The notes beneath the pieces were generated by a model. The model worked only from the letters and a program-made list of their open reading frames with translations. It did not search any database and had not been told where the DNA came from. Shown here piece after piece: positions 8,602 to 19,195 of a stretch of DNA of 64,000 nucleotides; position 1 is the stretch's first letter; each line of letters begins with the position of its first letter. Both the position numbers and the translations under genes were made by a program. Source of the stretch: Pollutimonas bauzanensis (GTDB lineage: Bacteria > Pseudomonadota > Gammaproteobacteria > Burkholderiales > Burkholderiaceae_B); NCBI RefSeq assembly GCF_900129885.1, contig NZ_FQXE01000001.1, positions 585,724-649,723 on the forward strand, in the 5' to 3' direction.

Positions 8602-8997
8602 TCAAGCGGCAGTCGATTCCAGCGGATACACGCCTTTTTCATCGTGCACCTCGAAGCCGGTCAAAGGCGGATTGAAGACGCAGATCACGCGCAGAGGCTT
8701 CTTGCCGCCGCGCAGCCAGTGCTCATCGTTCTCATTGAGCGCATAGACGACCCCTGGCCCCAGCGCGTATTTCTTGCCGTCGGCGACGGTTTCGATTTCC
8801 CCGTCGCCCTCCACGCACCATACCGCTTCGAGGTGGTTCTGGTAGTGGATGTGGGTTTCGGTTCCGGGAAAAATCACGGTCTCGTGAAAAGAGAAGCCCA
8901 TGCCGTCTTTTTCCAGCAATACCCGGCGGCTGAGCCAGGTGTCCGTCTTGACTTCGTGTTCAGTGCCGATTACTTCGTTGACATTCCTGACTATCAT
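8602..8997 (-). CDS. ectC: Ectoine synthase
   Basis: A 131-residue cupin enzyme that cyclises N-gamma-acetyl-L-2,4-diaminobutyrate to ectoine. It begins MIVRNVNEVIGTEHEVKTDTWLSRR and shows FHETVIFPGTETHIHYQNHLEAVWCVEGDGE and GVVYALNENDEHWLRGG, both typical of EctC, including the metal-binding Glu/Tyr/His region. The length equals the family norm. Its start overlaps the ectB stop by ATGA, so the two are translationally coupled. Confidence 0.96.
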   Translation of the reverse strand: MIVRNVNEVIGTEHEVKTDTWLSRRVLLEKDGMGFSFHETVIFPGTETHIHYQNHLEAVWCVEGDGEIETVADGKKYALGPGVVYALNENDEHWLRGGKKPLRVICVFNPPLTGFEVHDEKGVYPLESTAA

Positions 8998-10304
8998 CGC
9001 GCCTGCCCTCCAAATTTCAATACATGGGCGCTCACGCCCTTGCCCGCCAATACCTCTCCAACGCTGCGTTCGATGATTTCGAGCCCGCGCAGCAACAGGT
9101 CGTCCTCGATGGTCAGCGCCGGCAATACCTTGAGCACTTCATCGTTCGCGCCGGAAGTCTCTATCACCACGCCGTGCTCGAAAGCCTTTTTCGCTATGCG
9201 GGCCGCGATGTCGTCGTCGCCAGGAGTGACCAGGCCCTGGATCAGGCCGCGGCCGCGCACGCTCATGCCGGCCATGGGGTAGCTGTGCACCAGGTTTTCC
9301 AGCCAGTCGCGCACCAGGCGCTCTTTGCGCCGGGTATCGTTGGCGAAGGCGCCGTCGCGCCAATAGCTTTCCAAGGCCTGGGCGGCCGTGACGAAGGCCA
9401 GGTTATTGCCGCGGAAAGTGCCGCTGTGGGCGCCGGGCTTCCAGATGTCGAGCTCGGGCTTGATCAGCACCAGCGACATGGGCAGGCCGAACCCCGACAG
9501 GGATTTGGACAGCGTGATGATGTCCGGCTGGATGCCAGCCGATTCGAAGCTGAAGAAACTGCCCGTGCGGCCGCAGCCCACCTGGATATCGTCCACGATG
9601 AGCAGCATATCGTGCTGCCGGCACAGTTTTTCCAGGTCCTTGAGCCAGCGCCACGTCGCGACGTTCACGCCGCCTTCGCCCTGCACCGTTTCGACGATGA
9701 CAGCGGCGGGATGATCAATGCCGCTGCTGGAATCATCCAGCATGCGTTCCAGATAGTCCATGGTATTCGCGTCGGGGCCGAAATAGCCGTCGAAGGGCAT
9801 GAAGGAGGTATTGCCCAGGGCCACTCCCGCGGCATTGCGGAACTTGGAGTTGGCGGTGACCGCCAGCGACCCGCCGCTGACGCCGTGAAAGCCGTGGGTG
9901 AATGAAATGATGTTCTGCCGGCCTTTTACCTGGCGCGCCAGCTTGAGCGCGGCTTCGACCGCATTGGTGCCGGTGGGTCCGGTGAATTGCAGGGTGTACT
10001 GCCACTTGCGCGGCTTGAACAATACCCGGTCCACGGTTTCGAGGAAATACTTCTTTGCGCTGGTGGCCATGTCCAGGCCGTGCACCAGGCCGTCGGTATC
10101 CAGGTATTCGATCAGCTTGCTTTTCAGGATGGGGTTATTGTGCCCGTAGTTCAGCGTCCCTGCGCCGCTGAAGAAATCAATGTATTCCTTGTTGTCTTCA
10201 TCGATGAGTACGGAACCTCTGGCCTGCTTGAAAATGACAGGAAACGACCGGACGTAGCCCCGTACTTCCGACTCCATCCGGTCGAATATTTTTAAGTCCA
10301 TCAT
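8994..10304 (-). CDS. ectB: L-2,4-diaminobutyrate transaminase
   Basis: A 436-residue class III PLP aminotransferase that makes L-2,4-diaminobutyrate from aspartate semialdehyde and glutamate, the first dedicated ectoine step. It begins LKIFDRMESEVRGYVRSFP, as EctB proteins do. It carries the PLP-Lys motif ITLSKSLSGFGLP, the Asp site LLIVDDIQVGCGRTG, and FTGPTGTNAVEAALKLAR for cofactor phosphate binding. GGAG lies 9 bases before the ATG at 10304; an ATG at 10301 is equally possible. A 104-base gap separates it from ectA, the only sizeable gap in the operon. Confidence 0.95.
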   Translation of the reverse strand: MMDLKIFDRMESEVRGYVRSFPVIFKQARGSVLIDEDNKEYIDFFSGAGTLNYGHNNPILKSKLIEYLDTDGLVHGLDMATSAKKYFLETVDRVLFKPRKWQYTLQFTGPTGTNAVEAALKLARQVKGRQNIISFTHGFHGVSGGSLAVTANSKFRNAAGVALGNTSFMPFDGYFGPDANTMDYLERMLDDSSSGIDHPAAVIVETVQGEGGVNVATWRWLKDLEKLCRQHDMLLIVDDIQVGCGRTGSFFSFESAGIQPDIITLSKSLSGFGLPMSLVLIKPELDIWKPGAHSGTFRGNNLAFVTAAQALESYWRDGAFANDTRRKERLVRDWLENLVHSYPMAGMSVRGRGLIQGLVTPGDDDIAARIAKKAFEHGVVIETSGANDEVLKVLPALTIEDDLLLRGLEIIERSVGEVLAGKGVSAHVLKFGGQAR

Positions 10305-10408
10305 TATTTTTTTCTCCTGGTTGCGAGGCGTCCTGTAGGAAAACCGGCAGCATGGATATGCCCCCTGGCGCCTCTGTTTAAAACTACCGGCCTGTGTCAG
10401 GGCGGCCG

Positions 10409-10978
10409 CTATGCGGCCGCGGCCTGGAAAGGGCCGATGCGTAGTAAAGGTTCGTCGTCATGGCTGGCCTGGCCGAACAGGCCGGGCTCGAAAAAAGGCT
10501 CTTCGCGCATCCCCGCCGCTAGCCCCCGCGCAAGGCCGGCAAACATGCCGCGCGAGGCGAGATTGCCGGGGCTTACTGTGGTTTCGACATATTGGACGGC
10601 GGCCAAGCCGGGGCGGCGCAGCAGGTGGCGCAGCATGCGCAGGCCCAGGCCTTTGCCCCTGGCGCGCTCGTGCACCGCGACCTGCCAGACGAACAGCACA
10701 TCCGGGCGCTGCGCGAGGACGTAGCCGGAAACAAAGCCTTCGAGCGCGTCGCCCGAACCCGCCAGCACGCAGGTGCCGGCGAAATGCTCGCTCAGCAGCA
10801 AGTAGGTATAGACAGAGTTGAGATCGAGCGGCGGGCAGTCGGCCACCAGGCGGTGGATGCCGGCCGCGTCGGTTTTGCCCGGCGCGCGCATCCATTCGCG
10901 GGCGTCCGCCGGCGCGCCCGCCCGCGCGCCAGCGGCGCAAGAGTCATTAGGGGTAAATAAGCTTGCGCAATCCGTCAC
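10409..10978 (-). CDS. ectA: L-2,4-diaminobutyrate N-gamma-acetyltransferase
   Basis: A 189-residue GNAT-fold enzyme that acetylates diaminobutyrate. Core motifs are [43 protein letters not shown] (acetyl-CoA loop RARGKG) and [17 protein letters not shown], all typical of EctA. The first possible start is a GTG at 10978 that overlaps the ectR stop (GTGA); an internal Met at residue 30 ([15 protein letters not shown]) matches the usual N-terminus better, so the first 29 residues may be a non-native extension or untranslated. The C-terminus EPLLRIGPF is family-typical. Confidence 0.92.
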   Translation of the reverse strand: MTDCASLFTPNDSCAAGARAGAPADAREWMRAPGKTDAAGIHRLVADCPPLDLNSVYTYLLLSEHFAGTCVLAGSGDALEGFVSGYVLAQRPDVLFVWQVAVHERARGKGLGLRMLRHLLRRPGLAAVQYVETTVSPGNLASRGMFAGLARGLAAGMREEPFFEPGLFGQASHDDEPLLRIGPFQAAAA

Positions 10979-11514
10979 ACCACCAATCCCGACTCGGGTA
11001 GCGCCCCCGTTGCGGGAACGTCGAGGATGGGCGAGGCGAGCTCGCCCGGCGCCTCCTTGGGCGCGATGCCGTCGGACTCCATCAGGTCCACGATGCGTTC
11101 AAGCGACATCGTCATCGTGATCTGCTCGAGTTCGGGCAAAGCATTGAGCGCATCCGAGAGCTTTTTCTGCAACGGCGAGGGCGTTTCCCTGGCGAGCTCT
11201 ATGCCCGCCTCGGTGGCCGTGACGAAGACAATGCGGCGGTCTTCCCTGCCGCGCTCGCGGCGCACCAGCCCCTTGTCTTCGAGGCGGTCGAGTATGCCCA
11301 CCACCGTGCTGGCGCTGACATGGATTTCGCGGCTGATCGCCGTGGCGGTAAGCGGCCCGCGGTCTATCACCGCCCTCAGGCAGATGAGCTGCGGCGCCGT
11401 GATGTTGCTGCAGGCCGCCAGTTGGCGCGAATGCAGGGCGATCGAACGCGTAATGCGCCGCAAGGCGCGCAGGATACGCAGATCGTATTGTTGGGTAGTC
11501 ACTGTAGTATTCAT
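10975..11514 (-). CDS. ectR: MarR-family regulator of ectoine synthesis
   Basis: A 179-residue regulator with the MarR winged helix. [44 protein letters not shown] covers the recognition helix and wing, preceded by [17 protein letters not shown]. The ATG at 11514 gives the canonical EctR N-terminus; the longer open frame to 11730 runs through the promoter region and is not credible. Its stop overlaps the GTG of ectA, putting regulator and biosynthetic genes in one transcript. EctR proteins repress ect operons in halotolerant proteobacteria, so autoregulation from the upstream palindromes is likely. Confidence 0.88.
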   Translation of the reverse strand: MNTTVTTQQYDLRILRALRRITRSIALHSRQLAACSNITAPQLICLRAVIDRGPLTATAISREIHVSASTVVGILDRLEDKGLVRRERGREDRRIVFVTATEAGIELARETPSPLQKKLSDALNALPELEQITMTMSLERIVDLMESDGIAPKEAPGELASPILDVPATGALPESGLVV

Positions 11515-11524
11515 CTCAAAAAAG

Positions 11525-11553
11525 AGTTCAACTAAATTAATTTCTATCGAAAT
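11525..11553. promoter_or_regulatory. Candidate EctR operator region
   Basis: Two short perfect palindromes lie just upstream of ectR: AGTT-C-AACT (11525-11533) and ATTTC-TATC-GAAAT (11540-11553), in an AT-rich patch within a GC-rich genome. MarR-family proteins bind palindromes of this size overlapping the promoter. EctR binding is inferred from position only. Confidence 0.4.
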
Positions 11554-11660
11554 GATAAGTCCTGGAATGGATCGAGTCAAGCCATCGCGCGGCCCGCGGG
11601 CAAGCCCGCAGGAAGCCGCGGCGCCGGCGCAGGCGGGATGACGGGAAAGGGGAATGCGCA

Positions 11661-11682
11661 AGCGGCGCCCTGGGGCGCCGCT
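11661..11682 (-). terminator. Hairpin terminator candidate after tldD
   Basis: AGCGGCGCC-CTGG-GGCGCCGCT is a perfect 9-bp stem with a four-base loop, about 50 bases past the tldD stop on the minus strand and upstream of the ect promoter. A second small stem, GCCGCAG-GGAG-CTGCGGC, lies nearby at 11706-11723. No T-run is present. Confidence 0.45.
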
Positions 11683-11731
11683 CGTTCGATGACAGGACGA
11701 AAGCTGCCGCAGGGAGCTGCGGCGGGGCAAG

Positions 11732-13189
11732 CTAGGCGGTGCCGCCCACAGTCAGGCCGTCCATGCGCACCGTGGGCATGCCTACGCCCACGGGAACGCT
11801 CTGGCCTTCCTTGCCGCAGGTTCCGACCCCCGAGTCCAGCTGCAAATCATCGCCGATCAGGCTGACGCGGTTCATGGCGTCCGGGCCGTTGCCGATCAGC
11901 GTGGCGCCTTTGACCGGATAGCTGACCTTGCCGTTTTCTATCATATAGGCTTCGGAAGTCGAGAACACGAACTTGCCGCTGGTGATGTCGACCTGGCCGC
12001 CGCCGAAATTGACGGCGTACAGGCCTTTTTTTACCGAAGCGATGATTTCCGGCGGCGGCACCTGCCCGGCAAGCATGAAGGTGTTGGTCATGCGGGGCAT
12101 GGGCAGATGCGCATAGGATTCGCGCCGCCCGTTGCCGGTCACCGGCATTTTCATGAGCCGGGCATTCATCGAGTCCTGCATATACCCTTTGAGGATGCCG
12201 TCTTCGATCAGCACGTTGCGCTGCGTCGCGTTGCCCTCGTCGTCGATGTTGAGCGAACCGCGCCTGTCGGCGATGGTGCCGTCGTCGATGACGGTCACGC
12301 CCTTGGAGGCGACGCGCTCGCCTATGCGCCCGGAAAAGATGCTGGAGCCCTTGCGATTGAAATCGCCTTCGAGGCCATGCCCCACCGCCTCATGCAGCAG
12401 TATGCCCGGCCAGCCCGAGCCCAGCACCACGGTCATTTCGCCGGCCGGCGCGGGCTTGGCGTCGAGGTTGACGAGGGCCTCGTGGGTAGCGCGCTGCACA
12501 TAGGAACGCAATACGTCATCGGTGAAATAGGCCAGGCCGCTGCGCCCGCCCCCGCCGCCATGGCCCATCTCGCGCCGGCCATTGCGTTCGGCGATCACCG
12601 TCAGCGAGAGGCGCACCAGCGGGCGGACATCGGCCGCCAGGCGGCCATCGCTGCCGGCGACCAGGATGACGTCGTATTCGGCGCCCAGGCCGGCCATGAC
12701 CTGGATAATATGCGGGTCGGCGGCGCGCGCCATGGCTTCGAAGCGCTCGAGCAGGGCCACTTTTTCGGGCGCGGACAGCGTGTTGACCGGATCGATGGCG
12801 GGATAAAGCGCGTGTCCCAGGGGCGGATGCCCGCTTACCACTTTCTGGCGGCCGGCCCCCTGGCGGGCGATGGTGCGCACGACGCGCGCCGACGACAGCA
12901 GCGCATCGGGCGACAGCGTATCGGAATAGGCGAAAGCGGTTTTTTCGCCGCTGATGGCGCGCACGCCCACCCCTTGTTCGATGGAAAAGCTGCCGGTCTT
13001 GACTATGCCTTCTTCAAGACTCCAGCCTTCGCTGCGCGTATATTGGAAATACAGGTCGGCATAATCGACTTTGTGGGTAAAGATTTCGCCCAGCGCGCGC
13101 GCCATGTCGGATTCGCCCAGGCCCCAGGGGTCGAGCAGAACCGCTTTGGCGGTGGCCAGTGCGTTGATGGCAGGATCAGCAAGTTTCAT
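11732..13189 (-). CDS. tldD: Metalloprotease TldD
   Basis: A 485-residue member of the TldD/PmbA family. The zinc site is visible as [17 protein letters not shown] (HExxxH, about residues 269-274), and a metal-ligand Cys is likely in [17 protein letters not shown]. TldD pairs with TldE (PmbA) to degrade unfolded peptides and to mature ribosomally made peptides such as microcins; the antitoxin CcdA is a reported substrate in E. coli. Length matches the family norm. The nitrilase-family gene upstream on the same strand is the frequent neighbour of tldD in betaproteobacteria. A ccdA homologue also lies in this window, but a link is speculative. Confidence 0.94.
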   Translation of the reverse strand: MKLADPAINALATAKAVLLDPWGLGESDMARALGEIFTHKVDYADLYFQYTRSEGWSLEEGIVKTGSFSIEQGVGVRAISGEKTAFAYSDTLSPDALLSSARVVRTIARQGAGRQKVVSGHPPLGHALYPAIDPVNTLSAPEKVALLERFEAMARAADPHIIQVMAGLGAEYDVILVAGSDGRLAADVRPLVRLSLTVIAERNGRREMGHGGGGGRSGLAYFTDDVLRSYVQRATHEALVNLDAKPAPAGEMTVVLGSGWPGILLHEAVGHGLEGDFNRKGSSIFSGRIGERVASKGVTVIDDGTIADRRGSLNIDDEGNATQRNVLIEDGILKGYMQDSMNARLMKMPVTGNGRRESYAHLPMPRMTNTFMLAGQVPPPEIIASVKKGLYAVNFGGGQVDITSGKFVFSTSEAYMIENGKVSYPVKGATLIGNGPDAMNRVSLIGDDLQLDSGVGTCGKEGQSVPVGVGMPTVRMDGLTVGGTA

Positions 13190-13216
13190 AAAAGGAGTAC
13201 CGTAACAAACGACAAA

Positions 13217-14035
13217 TCACATCGTTCGGTGTTTAAGGGCGGGCAAGGATGCGCGCACATCGGACAAGCGCTGAAGGTCGATGTCGCCAATGGCGAAACC
13301 GGGCCCTTCGGCGATACTGTCGACGATGTCGCCCCATGGATCAATTAGAACAGAATGCCCCCAGGTGCGGCGACCATTTTCGTGTTTGCCGCCTTGCGCC
13401 GAGGCCAGGACATAGCATTGATTTTCGATGGCGCGGGCGCGCAGCAGCACTTCCCAGTGCGCCGACCCGGTGGTATAGGTGAAAGCGGCCGGCAGGATAA
13501 TGAGGTTTACCTGGCCCAGGGCCCTGAAGAATTCAGGAAAACGCAAATCGTAGCAAATCGAAAGCCCGACCCTGCCGCAAGGCGCCATGAAGGTTTGTGG
13601 CGGATTTTCCCCGGCGCGTATGGAAACCGATTCATCGTAAGATTCCTGGCCCTTGTTGAAACCGAATAAATGGATTTTGTCGTAGCGCGCGATCCGCGTT
13701 CCGCTGGGGTCGTAAACCAAGCTCGAATTATAGATGCGGCCGGGATCGTCATTATCAAGAGGCAGGGTTCCGCCCACCAGCCATATACCGTGCTGTCTGG
13801 CCTGGCTGGAAAGAAAATCCTGGATGGGGCCGCTGCCGGGCATTTCCCTGATGGCGAGTTTATCCGCGTCTTTATGTCCCATGAAGCAGAAATATTCAGG
13901 CAGCACGGCCAATTCGGCGCCAGCCTGCGCGGCGCGGGCTATCAATAATCCGGCCTCGCGCAGATTCTCATCGAGCCGGGCGCAGGAGACGGTTTGAATC
14001 GCCGCCACGCGAAAGTTATTCTTTATTTCAGTCAT
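13217..14035 (-). CDS. Carbon-nitrogen hydrolase (nitrilase superfamily, Nit-type amidase)
   Basis: A 272-residue single-domain nitrilase-fold enzyme. The catalytic Glu is in ELAVLPEYF, the Lys in ARYDKIHLFGFNKG, and the Cys in GLSICYDLRFPEFFRALG. This subgroup includes Nit1/YafV-like enzymes, several of which are deaminated-glutathione amidases that repair a glutathione side product; that specificity is a good guess. The ATG at 14035 is chosen; the frame could extend to a TTG at 14053. It lies 27 bases upstream of tldD and is probably co-transcribed with it. Confidence 0.85.
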   Translation of the reverse strand: MTEIKNNFRVAAIQTVSCARLDENLREAGLLIARAAQAGAELAVLPEYFCFMGHKDADKLAIREMPGSGPIQDFLSSQARQHGIWLVGGTLPLDNDDPGRIYNSSLVYDPSGTRIARYDKIHLFGFNKGQESYDESVSIRAGENPPQTFMAPCGRVGLSICYDLRFPEFFRALGQVNLIILPAAFTYTTGSAHWEVLLRARAIENQCYVLASAQGGKHENGRRTWGHSVLIDPWGDIVDSIAEGPGFAIGDIDLQRLSDVRASLPALKHRTM

Positions 14036-14206
14036 ATTATTGCCGTCATTCAAAGATCAAGGCGTCCCGCCAATACAAAATATAAAGACTTGGCTCATCA
14101 TTTTGTTATTAAATATAAAGCGGACAAGTTAGAATTCGGTTTGGTCTTGATACCGCATTACCTCGTCTTGCGGCAAGTACTTGAATACATTCACCCAGGA
14201 ACAACA

Positions 14207-14569
14207 ATGACCCGAGATACGTATTCTTCCCAGAAGCAAAAAATCGAAAAAGAGATACTCAAATTGCAAAAACAGGCGCAGGCCCTGCAAACCAGACAGC
14301 GCGCGCCGGTCATAACGTCCATTATCCGCTCCATGCGCGAATACGATATCACGCCGGAGGAAATCGCCGAAGCCTTCAACAAGAAAACCACGCGGGCCGT
14401 GGCGCGCAAGCCCGCTCCCGCGGCGGCGGGCGCCAAACGCCCGGTTCCGCCCAAGTACCGCCATCCCCAGACCGGAGCCACCTGGACTGGCCGCGGCAAG
14501 GCGCCACGCTGGGTGACCGCCGCCGAAGCCGAAGGCCAGAACCGCGCCGACTTCCTGATCAAGGCGTAA
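14207..14569 (+). CDS. H-NS-like histone-family nucleoid protein
   Basis: A 120-residue DNA-binding protein. The N-terminal coiled-coil region KQKIEKEILKLQKQAQALQTRQ serves oligomerisation. The C-terminal domain PPKYRHPQTGATWTGRGKAPRWV carries the H-NS AT-hook-like loop (TWTGRG). The ATG at 14207 follows GGAACAACA; the upstream open frame is spurious. The layout resembles short betaproteobacterial H-NS proteins such as BpH3, which silence AT-rich horizontally acquired DNA. The AT-rich 150 bases upstream probably hold its promoter. Confidence 0.88.
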   Translation: MTRDTYSSQKQKIEKEILKLQKQAQALQTRQRAPVITSIIRSMREYDITPEEIAEAFNKKTTRAVARKPAPAAAGAKRPVPPKYRHPQTGATWTGRGKAPRWVTAAEAEGQNRADFLIKA

Positions 14570-14576
14570 GCCCCGG

Positions 14577-14605
14577 CGGCCAGTGCGGCGCAAGCCGCCT
14601 GGCCG
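14577..14605. terminator. Hairpin between convergent H-NS and lipoprotein genes
   Basis: CGGCCAG, one bulged T, GCGGC, a GCAA tetraloop, then GCCGC and CTGGCCG make a 12-bp stem directly between the two convergent stop codons. The GNRA tetraloop is very stable. There is no T-run, so it may act as a bidirectional end-stabilising structure rather than a strict intrinsic terminator. Confidence 0.5.
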
Positions 14606-14617
14606 CGTTCGAGCCGC

Positions 14618-15265
14618 CTAGCGGCCGCGCTTGTAATTCACTTCGCGCACTTGGCCATTATTGCCTGGAAAGCCGTCGAACACAGCTTGAGCCAGATAAG
14701 GCACCGCCTGCGCGAGATTATCCGACGAACTGACATTCACGGCGCTAGAACGGTACACCTCCGCGCCGTTGTTTTGATTATCCTTGATAATCACCGTCAA
14801 AGTATTTTTATAAACTTCGACCGGTTCGCTGCGCACCGATGGCGCCATATATATACCGCCGCCCCAGCCGCGATAACCGCCATAATAGCCGCCGAACGCC
14901 GGGCCGAAACCCCAGCCGTCCATATAAGGGTCGTAATATCGCTGCACCCAGACCTGGCTGAGCGGATTTTCATAATTGATCGACACGTCGAACCTTGCGG
15001 TTTGCCCCGAGCGCGCCTCGACCAGCCCGGTCGGGCCCATGGCCGCCCTCACGGTATCGGCCACCGATTCGAATTCCAGATTATTGAGCTGGTTGGTGGA
15101 AGGCACTATGCGATAGGACTGCCCCTGCGCATTCGCGGGCCACTTCTGGTAGCTGGTCACGCGCGCCGAAAGGGTCGACGCGCAGCCCGCCACCAGAAAG
15201 AGGCTGGCCATGACCATCCAGAACCATAATATCGAGCCATTAGAACGCCTTACTCTGTTCCACAT
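14618..15265 (-). CDS. DUF4136-type outer-membrane lipoprotein
   Basis: A 215-residue predicted lipoprotein. The hydrophobic leader ends in LFLVAGCAS, with the lipobox Cys near residue 28. The mature part holds YQKWPANAQGQSYRIVPST, a Tyr/Gly-rich loop with PYMDGWGFGPAFGGYYGGYRGWGG split over residues about 110-135, and TLTVIIKDNQNNGAEVYRSSAVN near the C-terminus, consistent with DUF4136. The ATG at 15265 is preferred because AGGGG lies 8 bases upstream. The function of the family is unknown. It stands alone, convergent with the H-NS-like gene. Confidence 0.75.
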   Translation of the reverse strand: MWNRVRRSNGSILWFWMVMASLFLVAGCASTLSARVTSYQKWPANAQGQSYRIVPSTNQLNNLEFESVADTVRAAMGPTGLVEARSGQTARFDVSINYENPLSQVWVQRYYDPYMDGWGFGPAFGGYYGGYRGWGGGIYMAPSVRSEPVEVYKNTLTVIIKDNQNNGAEVYRSSAVNVSSSDNLAQAVPYLAQAVFDGFPGNNGQVREVNYKRGR

Positions 15266-15450
15266 GCTATTCCCCTGCTTCATATTGAATTAAGCGGCGC
15301 GGCATCTGCCGGGCCGCGCACCACAAAACATTGCATACTGCCATTGCCATGAGACCGCCGCATCGCGCCAAAGGTTGCATTTTCCCAGTAAAAACCGCGG
15401 CGCGGCGCAAATACTACAATAGCCCATCATTGAACAGCGAGTTCCCAGCC

Positions 15451-18159
15451 ATGCGTACCGACACAGCACCCACCATATCGCGCCACGACTACCGGCCCTA
15501 CCCCTATCGCCTGCCCGAGGTCGCCCTGCAATTCGACCTGGACGCGGCGCAAACCCGGGTCCGCTCGCGGCTGGTCTTCGAGCGCGTGGGCGACGAAAAC
15601 CAGCCTCTGGTCCTCAACGGGCAAGATCTGGACCTGGAATCCCTGGCGCTGGACGGGCAGGCGCTGAATGCCAGCCAGTATCAGTTGCAGGATGAAATGC
15701 TGACGGTCTTCCCCAAGACGGCGCGCTTCACCCTGGAGATCACCAGCCTGTGCAGGCCGGCGCAGAATTCCAGCCTGATGGGCCTGTATGTATCGGGCGA
15801 CAAGCTGTTCACCCAGTGCGAGGCCGAAGGCTTTCGCCGCATTACCTGGTTTCCCGATCGCCCCGACGTCATGTCGCGCTACCAGGTGACCCTGCGCGCC
15901 GATAAAGAACGCTATCCCCTGCTGCTGTCCAACGGCAACCGGCTGCAGGCCGGCGACCTGCCCGACGGCCGCCACCAGGCCGTCTGGGAAGACCCGCACC
16001 CCAAGCCCTGCTATCTGTTCGCCCTGGTGGCGGGCGACTTCGCCTGCCGCGAGCAAACCCTGCGCACCCGCAGCGGACGCGACGCGCTGCTGCAGATCTA
16101 CAGCGACCGCGGCTCCGAAAACAAGACGCAATGGGCGCTGGACTGCCTGGTCCGCTCGGTGCAATGGGACGAGCAGCGCTTCGGGCTGGAGCTGGACCTG
16201 GACCGCTTCATGGTGGTCGCCGCCAGGGACTTCAATATGGGGGCCATGGAAAACAAGGGTTTGAATGTATTCAATTCCGCCTATGTCCTGGCCGACAAGG
16301 ATTCCGCCACCGATCCGGCCTACCGGGCCATCGAAGCGGTCATCGGCCATGAGTATTTTCATAACTGGACCGGCAACCGCGTCACCTGCCGCGACTGGTT
16401 TCAGCTGTCGCTCAAGGAAGGCCTGACGGTATTCCGCGACCAGGAGTTCTCGGCCGACATGCTGGCGCAGGACTTGTCCGGCGCCGAAGCCGCCAGCGCG
16501 CGGGCCGTCAAGCGCATCGATGACGTCAGCACCTTGCGCATAGCCCAGTTCCCCGAAGACGCGGGACCCATGGCGCATCCCATAAGGCCCGAAAGCTATC
16601 AGGAAATCGGCAATTTCTACACGGCGACCGTGTACGAGAAAGGCGCCGAGGTGATACGCATGCAGCACACCATACTGGGCGAGGCGGGCTTCCGGGCCGG
16701 CATGGACGAGTATTTCCGCCGCCATGACGGCGCCGCCGTCACCTGCGACGACTTCGTGAGCGCCATGGAATCGGTATATGTACAGCAGAATCCGGGCAAG
16801 AATCTGGATGTCTTCCGCCGCTGGTACAGCCAGGCGGGCACGCCCCGCGTCAAGGTCGAACTGGCCTACGACGCCGCCAGAAAAACCTGCGCCGTCACCC
16901 TGAGCCAGCATTGCGAGCCGGTCGGCATAGAAAAGCTGCAGTCTCCCGCGCTGCCGAAACCGCCGCTGCATATTCCCTTCGCGCTGGGCTTGCTGGACCA
17001 GCAAGGCAGGCCGCTGGCCATCGAGCATGGCGGCCGCGCGCTGGACACGGTCCTGCTGGAACTGGTCGATGAACGGCAAACCTGGGAATTTCCCAATATC
17101 CCCGAAAAACCCGTGCCCTCGCTGCTGCGCGATTTTTCGGCGCCCGTCATCGTCGAGTTCGAAAGACAGGACGCCGAACTGACGCTGCTGGCGCAACACG
17201 ACCCCGACCCCTACGCCCGCTGGGAAGCCGTCCAGGAGCTCGCCACGCGCCAATTGCTGGCCTTGGTGCGCGCCTTCACCGATGGCGGAGAGCCCGTCGT
17301 CCATCCCGGCCTGGCCGATACCTGGCGCGGCCTGCTGCGCGACCCGGGCCTGAGCGCGGCCTACAAAACCAGAATACTCAGCCAGCCGACCGAAAAAGAG
17401 TTGCTGGAAAAAACCAGTCCGATGAATCCCGCCGCCGTCGTGCAGGCCGGCAGGCATTTGCGCGGCCAGTTGGGCCAGGCCCTGGCGCCCCTCTGGCTTG
17501 AAACCTATCATGCCTGCGCCGATGACGCGGAGCAATACCGGCCCGACCCCCTTTCCTCCGGCCGCCGCTCGCTGCGCAATCTATGCCTGCACTACCTGAT
17601 GGCCGCGGCGCATCCCGAGGCGCAGGCCTTGGCGGCGGCGCAGTATTACGGCGCGGGCAACATGACGGACCGCATGGGCGGTCTGTCCGCGCTGGTCCAT
17701 TTTTCCGCCGGGGCGCCAAGCCAGGAGGCGCTGAACCACTTCTACGAACAATGGCAGCAGGATCCCCTGGTCATAGACAAATGGTTTGCGCTGCAGGCCG
17801 GCGCGCCGGGCACGACGGTCGAAACCGTGAGGGCCCTGATGCTGCATCCCGCCTTTTCCCTGCGCAACCCGAACCGGGCCCGCTCGCTGATCTTCCAGTT
17901 CTGCATGAACAATCTGCAGGGCGTGCATACGCCGCAAGGCTATGAATTCTGGGCCGAGCAGGTCATGGCGCTGGATGAGCTCAACCCCGAGATCGCCGCG
18001 CGCCTGGCGCGGGCGTTCGACAACTGGGCGCGCTTCGCCGCGCCCAACCGCGACGCCATGCACGACGCCCTGCAGCGCATACAGCGGCACCCGGCGCTGT
18101 CGCGCAACGTAGCGGAAATCATTTCCAAGGCCTTGAAAATACAGCAGGAGTACAAATGA
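15451..18159 (+). CDS. pepN: Aminopeptidase N (M1 family)
   Basis: A 902-residue zinc aminopeptidase. The substrate-recognition motif GAMEN is at about residue 263 and the zinc site [29 protein letters not shown] at about 297-325 (shown here only by its HEYFH and downstream Glu ligands). PepN trims N-terminal residues from peptides in the cytoplasm. The ATG at 15451 matches the usual N-terminus; 40 further in-frame codons upstream look non-coding. Its stop overlaps the fbp start (ATGA), so the two are co-translated. Confidence 0.95.
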   Translation: MRTDTAPTISRHDYRPYPYRLPEVALQFDLDAAQTRVRSRLVFERVGDENQPLVLNGQDLDLESLALDGQALNASQYQLQDEMLTVFPKTARFTLEITSLCRPAQNSSLMGLYVSGDKLFTQCEAEGFRRITWFPDRPDVMSRYQVTLRADKERYPLLLSNGNRLQAGDLPDGRHQAVWEDPHPKPCYLFALVAGDFACREQTLRTRSGRDALLQIYSDRGSENKTQWALDCLVRSVQWDEQRFGLELDLDRFMVVAARDFNMGAMENKGLNVFNSAYVLADKDSATDPAYRAIEAVIGHEYFHNWTGNRVTCRDWFQLSLKEGLTVFRDQEFSADMLAQDLSGAEAASARAVKRIDDVSTLRIAQFPEDAGPMAHPIRPESYQEIGNFYTATVYEKGAEVIRMQHTILGEAGFRAGMDEYFRRHDGAAVTCDDFVSAMESVYVQQNPGKNLDVFRRWYSQAGTPRVKVELAYDAARKTCAVTLSQHCEPVGIEKLQSPALPKPPLHIPFALGLLDQQGRPLAIEHGGRALDTVLLELVDERQTWEFPNIPEKPVPSLLRDFSAPVIVEFERQDAELTLLAQHDPDPYARWEAVQELATRQLLALVRAFTDGGEPVVHPGLADTWRGLLRDPGLSAAYKTRILSQPTEKELLEKTSPMNPAAVVQAGRHLRGQLGQALAPLWLETYHACADDAEQYRPDPLSSGRRSLRNLCLHYLMAAAHPEAQALAAAQYYGAGNMTDRMGGLSALVHFSAGAPSQEALNHFYEQWQQDPLVIDKWFALQAGAPGTTVETVRALMLHPAFSLRNPNRARSLIFQFCMNNLQGVHTPQGYEFWAEQVMALDELNPEIAARLARAFDNWARFAAPNRDAMHDALQRIQRHPALSRNVAEIISKALKIQQEYK

Positions 18160-19169
18160 AACGCAAAACACTGACGCAGTACCTGGTCGAGCAGCAAAGA
18201 AAGAAACAGGCCGTCTCGGCCGAAGTGCGCCTGCTCATCGAAACCGTGTCGCGCGCCTGCAAGGCGATAGGCCACGCGGTAAGCAAAGGCGCCCTGGGCG
18301 GCGTGCTGGGCAGCCTGGAAAGCGAGAATGTGCAGGGGGAAGTGCAAAAGAAGCTGGACGTCCTGTCCAATGAGATCCTGCTGGAAGCCAACGAATGGGG
18401 CGGGCACCTGGCCGCGATGGCTTCCGAAGAAATGGAGACCATACACCGCATCCCCAACCGCTACCCCAAGGGCGAATACCTGCTGCTGTTCGATCCCCTG
18501 GACGGCTCGTCCAACATAGACGTGAACGTCTCCATAGGCACGATATTCTCGGTGCTGCATGCGCCGCAGCATGCCTCCGGGCGCGATGTGGACGAGGACG
18601 ATTTCCTGCAGCCGGGCGTGCGCCAGGTCGCCGCCGGCTATGCCGTGTACGGCCCGCAGACCATGCTGGTCCTGACGGTGGGGACGGGCGTGGTGGGGTT
18701 CACGCTGGACCGCGAAATGGGCTCATGGGTGCTGACCGATGACAACATCACCATCCCCGAGCAGACCGCCGAATTCGCCATCAATATGTCGAATATGCGC
18801 CACTGGGAAGCGCCGGTCAAACGCTATATCGATGACTGCCTGGCCGGCGAGACCGGCCCCCTGGGCAAAGACTACAACATGCGCTGGATCGCTTCCATGG
18901 TGGCCGACGTGCATCGCATCCTCACGCGCGGCGGCATCTTCATGTATCCGCGCGACGAACGGCCCGCGGGCAAGGCCGGCAAATTGCGCCTGATGTACGA
19001 AGCCAACCCCATGAGCTTTATTGTCGAGCAGGCCGGCGGCGCCGCCCACGACGGCAGCCGGCGCATCCTCGATGTGCAGCCCACGGCGCTGCACCAGCGC
19101 ATAGGCGTAATACTGGGGTCCAGGGAAGAGGTCGAACGGGTGCGGCGCTACCACCAGGAAGCGCTGTAG
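18156..19169 (+). CDS. fbp: Fructose-1,6-bisphosphatase class I
   Basis: A 337-residue gluconeogenic phosphatase. The metal and phosphate sites are [22 protein letters not shown] (DPLDGSSN core), preceded by [13 protein letters not shown]-terminal elements include [34 protein letters not shown]. Length and motifs fit the class I family. It hydrolyses fructose-1,6-bisphosphate to fructose-6-phosphate. Coupling to pepN by ATGA overlap is seen directly; a functional link is not implied. Confidence 0.96.
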   Translation: MKRKTLTQYLVEQQRKKQAVSAEVRLLIETVSRACKAIGHAVSKGALGGVLGSLESENVQGEVQKKLDVLSNEILLEANEWGGHLAAMASEEMETIHRIPNRYPKGEYLLLFDPLDGSSNIDVNVSIGTIFSVLHAPQHASGRDVDEDDFLQPGVRQVAAGYAVYGPQTMLVLTVGTGVVGFTLDREMGSWVLTDDNITIPEQTAEFAINMSNMRHWEAPVKRYIDDCLAGETGPLGKDYNMRWIASMVADVHRILTRGGIFMYPRDERPAGKAGKLRLMYEANPMSFIVEQAGGAAHDGSRRILDVQPTALHQRIGVILGSREEVERVRRYHQEAL

Positions 19170-19195
19170 CCGTCAACCCTGGGTAGCCAGCCCCG

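Noticed and set aside
11732..14035. TldD plus amidohydrolase as a peptide natural-product maturation cluster
   Set aside because: No precursor peptide, exporter or tldE lies nearby, and this gene pair is a common housekeeping arrangement in betaproteobacteria.
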